64,000 bases of DNA from assembly GCF_028736215.1 (NCBI RefSeq), contig NZ_CP117883.1, forward strand, positions 3,596,001-3,660,000. Reading direction: 5' to 3'. Source of the stretch: Mucilaginibacter sp. KACC 22773 (GTDB lineage Bacteria > Bacteroidota > Bacteroidia > Sphingobacteriales > Sphingobacteriaceae). Of the stretch, positions 1 through 8,748 are shown piece after piece. Made by a program: the position numbers and the translations under genes. How positions within the stretch are numbered: position 1 is the stretch's first letter; every line of letters starts with the position of its first letter. Below the pieces are notes generated by a model, which ran no database searches, was not told the origin of the DNA, and was given only the letters and a program-made list of their open reading frames with translations.

Positions 1-229
1 TATAGATTCCGGGAACATTAAGGTACCCGACAGCGTCACGGCTGACGTAGGTTCCTTCGGTAATGATCAGACCGGCCGAAGCGCGCTGCTGATAATAGAG
101 TGCCGTCAGTTCTGTAGCCACATTACCCGGATTAGCTGAACGGCTGCGGGTCATCGGTGCCATCACCATGCGATTGCTTAGTAAAAGGCCATTTAAATTA
201 TATGGCTCGAAAATTATTTGGTCATTCAT
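1..229 (-). CDS. Old Yellow Enzyme family NADH:flavin oxidoreductase, N-terminal part
   Basis: The gene starts with ATG at 229 on the minus strand and runs off the left edge, so only about 76 residues are visible. The reading begins MNDQIIFEPYNLNGLLLSNR and continues VMAPMTRSRSANPG, then ITEGTYVSRDAVGYLNVPGI. This is the usual N-terminus of OYE/NemA-type FMN alkene reductases: the MAPMTRSR strand lines the flavin site and ITEGT follows in the barrel. Such enzymes reduce activated alkenes or nitro compounds with NAD(P)H in the cytoplasm. The upstream region holds two copies of the motif that also flanks the TetR gene at 444-1034, so control by that repressor is likely. The substrate cannot be inferred. 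Confidence 0.85.
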   Translation of the reverse strand, partial: MNDQIIFEPYNLNGLLLSNRMVMAPMTRSRSANPGNVATELTALYYQQRASAGLIITEGTYVSRDAVGYLNVPGIY

Positions 230-301
230 TGTTTTAATTTTAAATAGTACAAGGAAACAGGTTTGCAACCCCGACACATCGTTGTTTAATCGCTATTTTA
301 T

Positions 302-316
302 ACTTTTTAGTATATT
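302..316 (+). promoter_or_regulatory. Candidate TetR operator, copy 1
   Basis: ACTTTTTAGTATATT lies about 75 bases upstream of the oxidoreductase start at 229. With the preceding bases it forms the near palindrome ATACT-TTTT-AGTAT (300-313). The same 15-mer occurs at 414-428 and 1084-1098, and inverted at 1057-1071. Binding by the adjacent TetR protein is inferred. Confidence 0.5.
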
Positions 317-413
317 TTATTTCGTTTTGATTATTTGTATTCTTCCTACGTGATGTCTGCGAAGCCGGATTGAATGCCTAATTGCGAAGGCAACCTGAGA
401 CTTTACAAAAAAG

Positions 414-428
414 ACTTTTTAGTATATT
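414..428 (+). promoter_or_regulatory. Candidate TetR operator, copy 2
   Basis: A second exact copy of ACTTTTTAGTATATT lies between the end of the TetR gene (444) and the oxidoreductase gene (229). It fits a site controlling the oxidoreductase promoter. The rest of 230-443 shows no gene. Confidence 0.45.
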
Positions 429-443
429 CTATATTAAAAAAAA

Positions 444-1034
444 TTATATCGCATAACTTTCTAACTCCGCCTTCAGGCTCCTGAGCAAACCGGCCATCGG
501 TTTTGCTGTATTCATCGCCCTGCACATCACAACGGCACCTTCAACCGCAGACACCGCTTTGAACGCATAGACAGCAGGATCAAGTTTATCAGAAAATTCA
601 CCTCCGGCAATGCCCTGATTTAAAATACTAACAAACAATTCCTGGCCATGGCGAATAACACCGGCTATCTTTTCTTTAATGGCCGGAAAGTTATCATCAG
701 ATTCCACGGCAATGTTAAATACAGGACATCCGCCTTTAAGGTAAGTATTCAAAGGATCTTTATAAAAATCGAGAAAGGCAAATACTTTAGCCTTCGCTGT
801 TTTACCCCTGCTGATGGTCAGCAACATTTTTTCGCCGTTAGTATCCAACATGTGGTCAACAACCTGCAGGGCCAGGTCTTCCTTGCCTTCAAAATGGCCG
901 TAAAGACATCCTTTAGTCAGTTTCGTGGCAGCAAGCACGTCGTCTATATTAGCACCGGATATCCCTTTCTGATTAAAGATAGGAGCTGCTGTTTCCAGGA
1001 TAAATTGCTTTGTTCTTTCGGCTTTAGTAATCAT
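444..1034 (-). CDS. TetR/AcrR family transcriptional regulator
   Basis: A 196-residue TetR-type repressor. The N-terminal helix-turn-helix occupies about residues 1-60, including ILETAAPIFNQKGISGANID and LAATKLTKGCLYGHFEGKED, the standard LTKGxLYxHFxxKEDL recognition helix. The remainder is a variable ligand and dimer domain. An upstream TTG at 1055 extends the frame, but ATG at 1034 puts the first residues (MITKAERTKQFIL) where the family starts and leaves the operator-like repeats in the leader. It probably represses itself and the Old Yellow Enzyme gene downstream, since both leaders carry the same 15-mer. The inducer is unknown but may be an electrophile that the oxidoreductase reduces. 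Confidence 0.9.
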   Translation of the reverse strand: MITKAERTKQFILETAAPIFNQKGISGANIDDVLAATKLTKGCLYGHFEGKEDLALQVVDHMLDTNGEKMLLTISRGKTAKAKVFAFLDFYKDPLNTYLKGGCPVFNIAVESDDNFPAIKEKIAGVIRHGQELFVSILNQGIAGGEFSDKLDPAVYAFKAVSAVEGAVVMCRAMNTAKPMAGLLRSLKAELESYAI

Positions 1035-1056
1035 GTTATAGATTTTACTATACAAA

Positions 1057-1098
1057 AATATACTAAAAAGTTTAATAAAAAAGACTTTTTAGTATATT
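1057..1098. promoter_or_regulatory. Paired inverted operator upstream of the TetR gene
   Basis: The 15-mer at 1084-1098 (ACTTTTTAGTATATT) faces an exact inverted copy at 1057-1071, separated by 12 bases. It ends 23 bases before the ATG at 1034. Position and symmetry are typical of TetR autoregulation; identical motifs lie before the oxidoreductase gene. Confidence 0.6.
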
Positions 1099-1185
1099 AC
1101 ATTCCTTATGATATGAAGATGACAATCATGGTGATCCGGAAAGCTAACTTACATAAAGCAACCTGATAGCCTGTTTATCAACAGA

Positions 1186-1794
1186 TTATAAAACAGAGCC
1201 GTTTGCTTTTACTTTATTATGGTCCGAGAGAAGACGACGTCCGTCATTGGTAATTATTCCGTTTATAAATAGCTGGAGCGCTTCAAATATGTCAGCCGGG
1301 GTCCTTACGGTGTTATTAAATAGATAAAAGTCTGCTACCGATATATAGATACCTGCCGTGCCAGGTACATCCAAACCCTGCCGGTACAATCCCATTGCAA
1401 TGCCATCAGATAAATTTGATTCAATAACCATCTTGAGGTGATTGATTTTGAATTCATGGAACGCTTTCATAGCCCTCGGGTACCTTTTTAACATCATGTC
1501 GTTAAAAAGGTACCTTAAGGCGATCAAATGTTTAAAAAGCCCTTGTTGAAGAACCAACTCCTGTACCGGGTCATCTGACGCGTTGGTATTTAAGCTGATG
1601 ATATTTTTAGATTGTCCTATCAGCTCGTCAACAACGGCTTCCACAAGGATTCCTTTATTGGCAAAACATTGGTAGACGGTTTTCTTCGACATACCGGCAG
1701 TCTTCGCCAGTTCATCCATCGTTACGCTGATGATACCATGGTTGATAAAAAGCTCAATAGCAGTATCAATGAGACGTTTTCTCTTTTTTTCCAT
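1186..1794 (-). CDS. TetR/AcrR family regulator, last gene of the RND efflux operon
   Basis: A 202-residue TetR protein starting at ATG 1794 (MEKKRKRLIDTAIELFINHG). The helix-turn-helix is at about residues 5-55, with TMDELAKTAGMSKKTVYQCF as the recognition region. It follows the outer-membrane factor gene by 36 bases on the same strand, so it is probably cotranscribed with the pump and acts as a local repressor. It differs clearly from both other TetR proteins nearby. A different target cannot be excluded because no separate operator was recognised next to it. Confidence 0.88.
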   Translation of the reverse strand: MEKKRKRLIDTAIELFINHGIISVTMDELAKTAGMSKKTVYQCFANKGILVEAVVDELIGQSKNIISLNTNASDDPVQELVLQQGLFKHLIALRYLFNDMMLKRYPRAMKAFHEFKINHLKMVIESNLSDGIAMGLYRQGLDVPGTAGIYISVADFYLFNNTVRTPADIFEALQLFINGIITNDGRRLLSDHNKVKANGSVL

Positions 1795-1830
1795 TTCGGC
1801 TGCTGATTTGTTAACTTTTAAAGCCGCCGG

Positions 1831-3129
1831 TCAGGGTTGATTTTCGGTTTTCGCAGTAACGTAATTATATACCGCTGACCTTACATAAAAATCAGCAAAT
1901 GCCGTAGCAACGGTGCTTGAGGCCTGCTGGTAAGCAGCCTGGGCATCCAGCACCTCAGAAATGGTAGCTAACCCTGCCTTGTAATTATCCTGGTTAACTT
2001 TCAGATTTTCGGTAGCCTGTTCCAGGTTGTCTTTTGCATAGCTGATTTGTGTAAGCTGGTCCTGTATATCGTACCAATAGCGTATAATGCCTACTCTCAG
2101 CTGGTTTTGTCCGTCGCGGAAATCGTTTTGAGCTATTTGCTCGTTGATCCTTTGCTTCTGCATCTTTTGCTTACCCCGGCCCCATAAACCGCCGGAGATG
2201 GGAATACTCAGGGTAACAAAACTGGCCGGTGCAAAGTTGCTCCCGATCCCACTGTTGATCGATCCGGTCTGCGATGCGCTCAAACCGACTGCCAGGCTTG
2301 GCAAATTGTCGGCCCCTGCTAACCGGGTCTGTAGTTTTTCACCTGCTACACGCTTGGTTAACAACTGGTAATTGGCATTACGGTCCAGGTTGGTGTCGGG
2401 CTGCAAGGCGGGTAATACCGGGGTACTGTTTTTATTAAGTGTGTCCTGCATCACCATGAGCGAATCAAAGGCAATACCGGTATACATAGAAAAATCCAGC
2501 AGGGCCACCCGGCGGCCGTTCTGCAGCTTGCTTTTGTTAACCAGCAACTGGCTAAGCTGAACTTTTACTTTGAGCAGATCATTCCGGGCAATCAGACCTG
2601 AAGCCAGCATGTCTTTTTGCGTCTTCAGTACGGCGTTAAGCAATGCTTCATTTACCAGTATGGTCTTCTGCTGTTCCTGTATGTTTACCAGGTTCCAGTA
2701 TTTTTGCTCGGTAAGCAGTATCACAGAATCAACTGATTGTTTTTTCCTGATCTGGCTGACCTGTAGCTGCAATGCCGCTAACTGGTTACCCGTTTTAATT
2801 TTACCGCCGGCATAAAGGGATTCTGTGCCGGTTACGCCGAACAGATAAAAGTTATTGATGCCTTTTTCTAATAATGGCGGCGCCGCGGATACGAAATCTT
2901 TGAACCCGAATAAACCCAGCCCTGTTGCGCTAACCGAAGGGAGATAATCAGACTTAGCTGCGGCTACATCTGTTTTTGCTGAATTTATCCTCAGCTCACC
3001 ATTTTTTAAAGCGTAACTGTAGGCAATGGCGGCCCGCTTGCTTTCCTGTAAGGATAGGATATGCTGCTGGCCACCAGCCTGCAGACATGTAAAAGTGAAT
3101 ATTGATAATAGGAATGTTTTCATGATCAT
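1831..3129 (-). CDS. TolC-family outer membrane efflux protein
   Basis: A 432-residue outer-membrane factor with a signal peptide (MKTFLLSIFTFTCLQAGGQQ; ATG 3129 or 3123). It shows the two long helical repeats of the OEP family, with sequences such as AAKSDYLPSVSATGLGLFGF and later QDNYKAGLATISEVLDAQAA, the conserved C-terminal 'YKAGLATxxEVLDAQ' motif. It forms the trimeric exit duct of a tripartite pump. Only 4 bases separate it from the RND gene upstream, which indicates translational coupling and a shared complex with the adaptor at 6251-7312. Confidence 0.92.
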   Translation of the reverse strand: MIMKTFLLSIFTFTCLQAGGQQHILSLQESKRAAIAYSYALKNGELRINSAKTDVAAAKSDYLPSVSATGLGLFGFKDFVSAAPPLLEKGINNFYLFGVTGTESLYAGGKIKTGNQLAALQLQVSQIRKKQSVDSVILLTEQKYWNLVNIQEQQKTILVNEALLNAVLKTQKDMLASGLIARNDLLKVKVQLSQLLVNKSKLQNGRRVALLDFSMYTGIAFDSLMVMQDTLNKNSTPVLPALQPDTNLDRNANYQLLTKRVAGEKLQTRLAGADNLPSLAVGLSASQTGSINSGIGSNFAPASFVTLSIPISGGLWGRGKQKMQKQRINEQIAQNDFRDGQNQLRVGIIRYWYDIQDQLTQISYAKDNLEQATENLKVNQDNYKAGLATISEVLDAQAAYQQASSTVATAFADFYVRSAVYNYVTAKTENQP

Positions 3130-3133
3130 GGAC

Positions 3134-6100
3134 TTATGCGGTTACAGGTTCCGGTGTTGTGCTTACCGGCTTATTTTGATCCTCCTTACGAAAGAACAGC
3201 CAGTACAGCGTTGGTAATACGAACAGGGTCAGTAGCATGGAAACCAGCAAACCGAAGCAGATCACGGTACCAAGCGGGCCCCAAAGCGAAGACCTGCTGA
3301 CCACCATCGGTATTACACCGACGGCTGCGGCAGAGGAGGTTAAAAAAATCGGCCGCATCCGGCGTTCTGCGGATAGCATTGCGGCTTCGAATACAGATTT
3401 ACCCTCGTGTTTCCGCAATTCCTCGGCAAAGTCTATCAGGATGATGCCGTTACGAACCACAATACCGCAAAGGGCAAGCAAGCCAAGAAATGAAGTAAAT
3501 CCAAACGGATATCCCGCAACCAGCAGGCCGAATGAGGCGCCGAGTATACTTAACGGCATCGTGGTTATGCTTAAAAGTGCATGTTTAAGATGCTTAAAGT
3601 GCCAAAGCAGGATCAGGAAGATCAATATGATACTTACACCTAAAGCAATGCCCATGGGCCCCTGATTTTCGCCCTGTAACTCAAATTCTCCTCCGTAACG
3701 GATCTCCACGCCCTGCGGCAGCTTAATTTTTTCAATGGCAGGTTGCAGGTCTAATAAAACACTGTTAGCTACGGCATCCTGGCTTACGTCCATCCGGACG
3801 GTCAGTGTACGTACGCTATTCCTGCGTGTAATTTGGCCATCTTCCCACGCTGAGTTGACATCGGCCACCTGCCTTAGCGGTATAACCGATTTTGTTTGGG
3901 GCGAAACGATATTGAGGTCCCGCAAATCTGACAAACTGCTCCTGGCAGCTTTTGGAGATTTGATCTTGACATCCACCGGATACGTGTTTTCCCAAACCTG
4001 GGTAGCGGTAATACCTTCCGAGTGCATTGATACCGCATTGGCAATATCGCCTTTGCTCAGCCCGAGCCGCGCCGCTTCTGCGGTTTTTACATCAACCTGC
4101 AGGGTTGGCTGCATTTCATTGTAATCTGTTCTGGCCCAGGTCACCTGTTTATGGGTTTTGCCAATGGCTAAAACCTGCCCTGCAACTTGTTTCAGGGCCG
4201 AGATGTCGTTTCCGCTGATCCTGACCTCAATCGGCGCAAGCGCATTGATCATATTCAATTGTTTCATACGGACATAGGCAGACGGAAACAGGTTACTGTA
4301 CTTGTGCTGATAATCCACAATAACCTCGGCGGTAGCCTCCTCAGATTCTGTTTTAATCAATATTTGTGCATAATTCTTTGCCGGAAGATTAGGGGCATAT
4401 ACGGAGTGAAAACGCGGCGAACTGCTGCCAATGAAGCTGGTATACGTAACGATGCGTTTGTCCTGCTTTAATATCCGCTCCATGCCTTTGACAACGCTGT
4501 CGGTTTGTGACAGGTTATACCCTGAAGGAAGATAGATTTCCATCGCGAACTGGTTACGTTCCACTTTAGGAAACAACTGCTGGGGCAACACCCCCATAAT
4601 AGCAATCCCGACGACCACCGCCATGATGCCAAAAAACACGGTCAGCTTGTAGTGTTTCATGGAGTTACCGATATGGCTGTTGAAGAAATCCTGCAGCCGG
4701 TCCAGAAATGACCTTTTTTTATCATCCTTGCCATGCAATAAACCTTTTTTGATAAAGATGGTATTGAAAAACGGCACCAGCAACATGGAGATGATCAGTG
4801 ATAAGGTGAGCGCGATCATGATAGTTACCGGGAAAAGCCTGATAAAATCTTTGGATACGCCGGTCATGAAAAAAGCCAGCGGAACGAAAGTGGCTGATAT
4901 GGCCAGCGTAGCTGTGAATACGGAAGGGAACAATTCCTGCGCGCTGCTTTTTGCAGCTTCCCAAACCGACATGCCATGATCCAGCTTTTCCACATGGTTA
5001 TCAATCACCACAATCGGGTCATCTACCACAATCCCCAGTACCACAATTAAGGCCGCGAGTGTTACCGTGTCGAGTTCTATACCAACCATATACATAATGG
5101 CCAGCGTTGCTGCTATGGTAATAGGTATGGTGGCTGCTGCAACAGCTGCAACCCGAAAGGGCAGCAAAAGCAAGGCAACGCATACCACGCCGATAAGCGC
5201 GAAAGCAAACTCCTTCATAAAGTGGCTGATCGAATCATCCACAACCTGTGGTTGATCTGCCAGTTTAACCAGCTGGATATCCGATGGCAGATGCTTGCTC
5301 ACCTTGTCGATACGTTCCTCCAGTTCTTTACCAAACTGCACAATGTTTTTACCGGTGATCATCTCCAGCGATATCACGATTGATTTGGTGCCGTTTGAGG
5401 TGACATAACTGTCGGGCTCGTCGTATTCCCGTTTCAGCGTAGCCACATCGCGCAGGCGTACCGAATTGCCGCTGGCATCCTGCCTGATGATCTGTTCTGC
5501 CAGTTCTGCTTCCGTTTTATAGAACGTACTGAGGTGGATAGGCTGATCAACCACTTCACCTTCTTCCTTACCGGTGGAATTTATTGCGCCTTCATTTTGC
5601 AGTATCTGCATAATATTGTTCACAGATACGCCTTTTTGCAGCAGCTTATTGTTGTCCACATAAACTGTAATCTGCTCATTCAGGTTCCCGGTGTGCGAGA
5701 TCTTGGCGACATCCTGCACTTGCCTGAGTTCGGCCTCGATATCTTCGACGTTACGGAGTAGCTCCTTATACGGCCTGGTTTTCGATTCAACAGCCATCAG
5801 CATGGCTGATGTGTTGCCAAACTCACTGTCGATATAAAAACCCTTAACCTCTTTGGGTAACTGGCTCTGCAAAATGAGCATGCCGTTTTTGATTTTATTC
5901 CAGAATGCTTTGGTCTGGATAGCATTTAAATTGTCAGCGACCTCAACAAACACATACATTACGCCATCACGTGAATAGGAGTAGGTTTTTTTCTTGTTGA
6001 CCTCGTTGTTGCTGAATAAGTATTCTTCTACTTTTTTAGTCAGTTGCTCTTCTACCTGTTTTGATGAAGCCCCAGGGTATTGCCCAATGATCAACCCCTG

Positions 6101-6241
6101 CCTAATGGTAAAATCAGGAAATTCGTTTCGCGGCATGTTGAAAAGGGCTGTGATACCGAGTATAAAAAATATAGCAGACAGGGCAAGCGGAAATACATGG
6201 TATTCCATTGCCCATTCAATTAAATTACCTTTCTTTTTCAT
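3134..6241 (-). CDS. RND-family efflux transporter permease (AcrB/MdtB-like)
   Basis: A 1035-residue inner-membrane proton antiporter. The N-terminal transmembrane helix is followed by the first large periplasmic loop (FPDFTIRQGLIIGQYPGASS), a central membrane block with the proton-relay Asp pair in LGIVVDDPIVVID (about residue 405), a second periplasmic loop, and a final membrane block (ALCGIVVRNGIILIDFAEEL). Length and duplicated plan match full-size pumps. It works with the adaptor 9 bases upstream and the outer-membrane factor 4 bases downstream. HAE1-type drug or solvent export is more likely than metal export, because the CusA-type methionine relay was not recognised; the true substrate is unknown. 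Confidence 0.93.
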   Translation of the reverse strand: MKKKGNLIEWAMEYHVFPLALSAIFFILGITALFNMPRNEFPDFTIRQGLIIGQYPGASSKQVEEQLTKKVEEYLFSNNEVNKKKTYSYSRDGVMYVFVEVADNLNAIQTKAFWNKIKNGMLILQSQLPKEVKGFYIDSEFGNTSAMLMAVESKTRPYKELLRNVEDIEAELRQVQDVAKISHTGNLNEQITVYVDNNKLLQKGVSVNNIMQILQNEGAINSTGKEEGEVVDQPIHLSTFYKTEAELAEQIIRQDASGNSVRLRDVATLKREYDEPDSYVTSNGTKSIVISLEMITGKNIVQFGKELEERIDKVSKHLPSDIQLVKLADQPQVVDDSISHFMKEFAFALIGVVCVALLLLPFRVAAVAAATIPITIAATLAIMYMVGIELDTVTLAALIVVLGIVVDDPIVVIDNHVEKLDHGMSVWEAAKSSAQELFPSVFTATLAISATFVPLAFFMTGVSKDFIRLFPVTIMIALTLSLIISMLLVPFFNTIFIKKGLLHGKDDKKRSFLDRLQDFFNSHIGNSMKHYKLTVFFGIMAVVVGIAIMGVLPQQLFPKVERNQFAMEIYLPSGYNLSQTDSVVKGMERILKQDKRIVTYTSFIGSSSPRFHSVYAPNLPAKNYAQILIKTESEEATAEVIVDYQHKYSNLFPSAYVRMKQLNMINALAPIEVRISGNDISALKQVAGQVLAIGKTHKQVTWARTDYNEMQPTLQVDVKTAEAARLGLSKGDIANAVSMHSEGITATQVWENTYPVDVKIKSPKAARSSLSDLRDLNIVSPQTKSVIPLRQVADVNSAWEDGQITRRNSVRTLTVRMDVSQDAVANSVLLDLQPAIEKIKLPQGVEIRYGGEFELQGENQGPMGIALGVSIILIFLILLWHFKHLKHALLSITTMPLSILGASFGLLVAGYPFGFTSFLGLLALCGIVVRNGIILIDFAEELRKHEGKSVFEAAMLSAERRMRPIFLTSSAAAVGVIPMVVSRSSLWGPLGTVICFGLLVSMLLTLFVLPTLYWLFFRKEDQNKPVSTTPEPVTA

Positions 6242-6250
6242 GATCTGCTG

Positions 6251-7312
6251 TTATTTATTGACGATGACAGGGGTTTGATCAGCAAGCTTCTGATACCCGG
6301 AGGTGATCACCTGCTCATTTCCGGCGAGACCTGAACGGATGGCGATGCCATTACTGTAAAGCTGGCCGGTGGTTATTGCTTTCCGCACTGCCTTATGTGC
6401 TGCGCTCATTACATAGAGAAAGCTGGCCCCTTTTTCATCCACCTGGACGGATTGCACCGGAACAATAACTTCTTTAACATCATTGGATGAGGCGACATTA
6501 CCGGTGGTTTTGTTAAACACCACTTTACAAAGCATGCCGGGCCTTAACTTTAAATCATTATTGGCCAGCGATATTTTAAGGTTATAATTGGCACTGCCGC
6601 TAAGCGCTAAAACGCCAACTTCGGATACCTTGCCCTGCAAAGACTGATTCCCCAACGCATCGATTTTTACCATAGCCGGCGTTCCGGCTTTATAGTGATT
6701 GATTTCACTCTCGGGCACTGCAACCAGCACTTTCACCGAATGGGTATCCAGCAGCTGCAAAACAGGCTGCCCGGGGTTAGCAACAGCTCCTGCTTCGGCT
6801 TTTTTTTCACCAATATACCCGCTTGCCGGTGCATAAAGATGGGTGTGGGCTATATTCTGGTAAGTTGCCCGGGCAGCAGAGGTTGCCTGTTCATAATTTG
6901 ATTTGGCCTCCAGCATTTTTATTTCGGCAACACTGCCTTTTTTAAATACATCGTTGATGCGGGTATAATTTTCTTCGGCAAGTTTAGCCTGCGCCAGCTG
7001 TGCGTTATATTGGTTACGGTATACTGTTTCATCTATTACACCTACCAGTTGTCCTTTTTTTACATAATCGCCGGTTAGTACCGGGAAAGACAGGATGGTT
7101 CCTGAAACCTGGAAGCTTAAATCAATTGTCTTTTCGGCTTCAAGCGTGCCATCGTAAACGATCCGGTCACTGGTTGAGAGGGAATCTGCACTTAGATTAA
7201 ATACGTTTACCGCTAAGGTATCCGGGCCGTTCTTTTGCTCTTTTTTGCCTGAGCAGCCGGAAATCCAGATAGCGGCTATCATTGCTCCCGCAAGTGTAAG
7301 TTTGGTTTTCAT
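6251..7312 (-). CDS. RND efflux periplasmic adaptor (HlyD/AcrA-type lipoprotein)
   Basis: A 353-residue membrane fusion protein, first gene of the efflux operon. The N-terminus MKTKLTLAGAMIAAIWISGC ends in a lipobox cysteine, so it is probably anchored to the inner membrane. A lipoyl-like half (FPVLTGDYVKKGQLVGVID) leads to a coiled coil and the returning half (LYAPASGYIGEKKAEAGAVA), then the beta-barrel and membrane-proximal domains. It bridges the RND pump and the outer-membrane factor. The 260-base leader is shared with the divergent TetR gene at 7573 and carries repeated TTGTCGA elements. Confidence 0.92.
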   Translation of the reverse strand: MKTKLTLAGAMIAAIWISGCSGKKEQKNGPDTLAVNVFNLSADSLSTSDRIVYDGTLEAEKTIDLSFQVSGTILSFPVLTGDYVKKGQLVGVIDETVYRNQYNAQLAQAKLAEENYTRINDVFKKGSVAEIKMLEAKSNYEQATSAARATYQNIAHTHLYAPASGYIGEKKAEAGAVANPGQPVLQLLDTHSVKVLVAVPESEINHYKAGTPAMVKIDALGNQSLQGKVSEVGVLALSGSANYNLKISLANNDLKLRPGMLCKVVFNKTTGNVASSNDVKEVIVPVQSVQVDEKGASFLYVMSAAHKAVRKAITTGQLYSNGIAIRSGLAGNEQVITSGYQKLADQTPVIVNK

Positions 7313-7330
7313 ATAATTAAATTGAACATT

Positions 7331-7347
7331 ATTTGTATTTTTGTCGA
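7331..7347 (+). promoter_or_regulatory. Repeat ATTTGTATTTTTGTCGA, copy 1
   Basis: This 17-mer is identical to 7553-7569. It contains TATTTTTG, a match to the Bacteroidota -7 consensus TAnnTTTG, extended by TCGA. A related inverted element (TCGACAA, 7447-7453) lies between the two. They may be promoters, TetR sites, or both. Confidence 0.4.
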
Positions 7348-7552
7348 TTGTTATTTCACTGTTTATTAATCTAAAAGAGAGCTTACACAGGCTTTAAAAG
7401 TTAAAATTTAGCCCGATATGCCGCATTGACCCCCGATTAAATATTTTCGACAATTATACATTATTTGTTTTTGTGATTTTTTAATAATTGTGTCATATTA
7501 TTAATCTTGCATGATCCTGCAACTTATTAATGACAAAAAAGCCACCAACAAA

Positions 7553-7569
7553 ATTTGTATTTTTGTCGA
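7553..7569 (+). promoter_or_regulatory. Repeat ATTTGTATTTTTGTCGA, copy 2, just before a start codon
   Basis: The copy ends 3 bases before the ATG at 7573 of the divergent TetR gene. If TATTTTTG is a working -7 box, the message would be nearly leaderless; if it is an operator, the bound protein would block the start region. Confidence 0.4.
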
Positions 7570-7572
7570 ATC

Positions 7573-8163
7573 ATGAAAGCAGATCAAAACGACAGCATAA
7601 GGGAAGAGATCATCGCGGCGGCCGATACGGTATTTCAGCGTTACGGCTTTGTAAGGGTATCTATGCAGGATATATCAAATGAATGCAAGAAAGGCCGAAG
7701 CACGCTTTATCATTATTTTAAGAATAAAACGGAATTGCTCGCCGCCCTATGTCACAAAATGTTTTCCCAATGCCTGGAGGAAAGTAAAGCCACGATAAGC
7801 AAACGGCGTTCTTTTTCAGCTAATTTAGAATCATTTAACGAGGTAAAAATCAAACGCCTGCGCGAACTGGTTTTAAAATACAAGTTGGTTATAGAAGACA
7901 TGAGGCAGGAGCCCTCTCTGCTGATCATGCAGTCCCGCATTATGTCTGAAGAAGAGATTTTAGCCGTGAAACTCATGATCAAATGGGCTATGGAAAATAA
8001 GGAAATAGCTGAACTAAACGAGGAAGACAGCCAGTTTCTGGCAGAGACCCTACAAACGGTTTTCAAGAGCTTTGATCAGGAAATCATTCTTTTCGGCAGG
8101 TTTCCGCAATTTGAAAGCAAAATAACCTGGCTGGCTCAAATAATACATAAAGGCCTAATGTAA
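7573..8163 (+). CDS. TetR/AcrR family regulator, divergent from the RND operon
   Basis: A 196-residue TetR protein. The ATG at 7573 (MKADQNDSIREEIIAAADTV) is preferred to an upstream TTG at 7555, because it matches the family N-terminus. The helix-turn-helix is at about residues 10-60 (VSMQDISNECKKGRSTLYHYF, with KNKTELLAALC after it). It is transcribed away from the adaptor-pump-channel operon across a 260-base region with repeated elements, the classic position of a local efflux repressor. A second TetR gene closes the same operon, so the pump may answer to two regulators. Confidence 0.9.
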   Translation: MKADQNDSIREEIIAAADTVFQRYGFVRVSMQDISNECKKGRSTLYHYFKNKTELLAALCHKMFSQCLEESKATISKRRSFSANLESFNEVKIKRLRELVLKYKLVIEDMRQEPSLLIMQSRIMSEEEILAVKLMIKWAMENKEIAELNEEDSQFLAETLQTVFKSFDQEIILFGRFPQFESKITWLAQIIHKGLM

Positions 8164-8603
8164 TTTGGTTACTGCCAGCAGCGCGATTTTTACCCAAAAA
8201 CCTGTCGACGATTATGCAATTAAACATCCTGAAGTTAAAATTAAATCATTGGTGAATGTGAGATAACATTAAATTCTCGAGAAATTTACATCAAATCCAG
8301 AATATGGGGTGGGTTTAACATTTATTATTGCGTTCCTCCGGTTTTAGGTACTTTAATGGTTTCTAAAAAACAGTTTACTGATTTAAGGACGGAAGTTAAT
8401 ATATTATTGATTGCCTCCGGCTAGAGGAGCTTAAATCATAAGAAATCGAACGGACGTTTCCATGAATAAAAAAGAATTGTTTTTTCCCTTTTTCGTATAT
8501 TTGAAAATAACATTTACAGCTATTTACTTATAAATAAAAAAGTGGTGAGTGATTCGGTGAGTACGAAATTGAAAACCATTCAAGACATCAAATAAGAGCA
8601 CAA

Positions 8604-8637
8604 AATTAGGGTTAAAAACAAATCCCTAGCTCTCCGC
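8604..8637 (+). other. tRNA-Ser-like 3' end remnant, copy 1
   Basis: TAGGG (8607-8611) can pair with CCCTA (8624-8628), but around a 12-base loop instead of 7, followed by G and CTCTCCGC, the usual 3' acceptor strand of tRNA-Ser (partner of GGAGAG). The 5' part of a tRNA is absent. It may be an attachment-site scar. Confidence 0.35.
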
Positions 8638-8650
8638 TGAATAAAAACAG

Positions 8651-8671
8651 TCCCGCTAAAGCGGGATTTTT
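8651..8671 (+). terminator. Intrinsic terminator
   Basis: TCCCGC-TAAA-GCGGGA forms a perfect 6-bp hairpin at 8651-8666, followed by a T-run. It stands 14 bases after the first tRNA-like 3' end, as expected for a former tRNA gene, and about 490 bases after the TetR gene. Confidence 0.7.
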
Positions 8672-8748
8672 GCTTTTATAACCTACTGAGAGCTGTCAAA
8701 GTGATCGAATACGCCTGATTTAAAATTAGGTGTACAGTTAAGAGTTCC

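Noticed and set aside
648-1166. 172-codon plus-strand frame opposite the first TetR gene
   Set aside because: It is antisense to a well-supported TetR gene, has no recognisable domain, and includes the operator region.
8501-8640. Complete tRNA gene before the 8604 tRNA-like end
   Set aside because: No GGAGAG acceptor 5' strand, D-arm or anticodon stem could be found in the preceding 100 bases.
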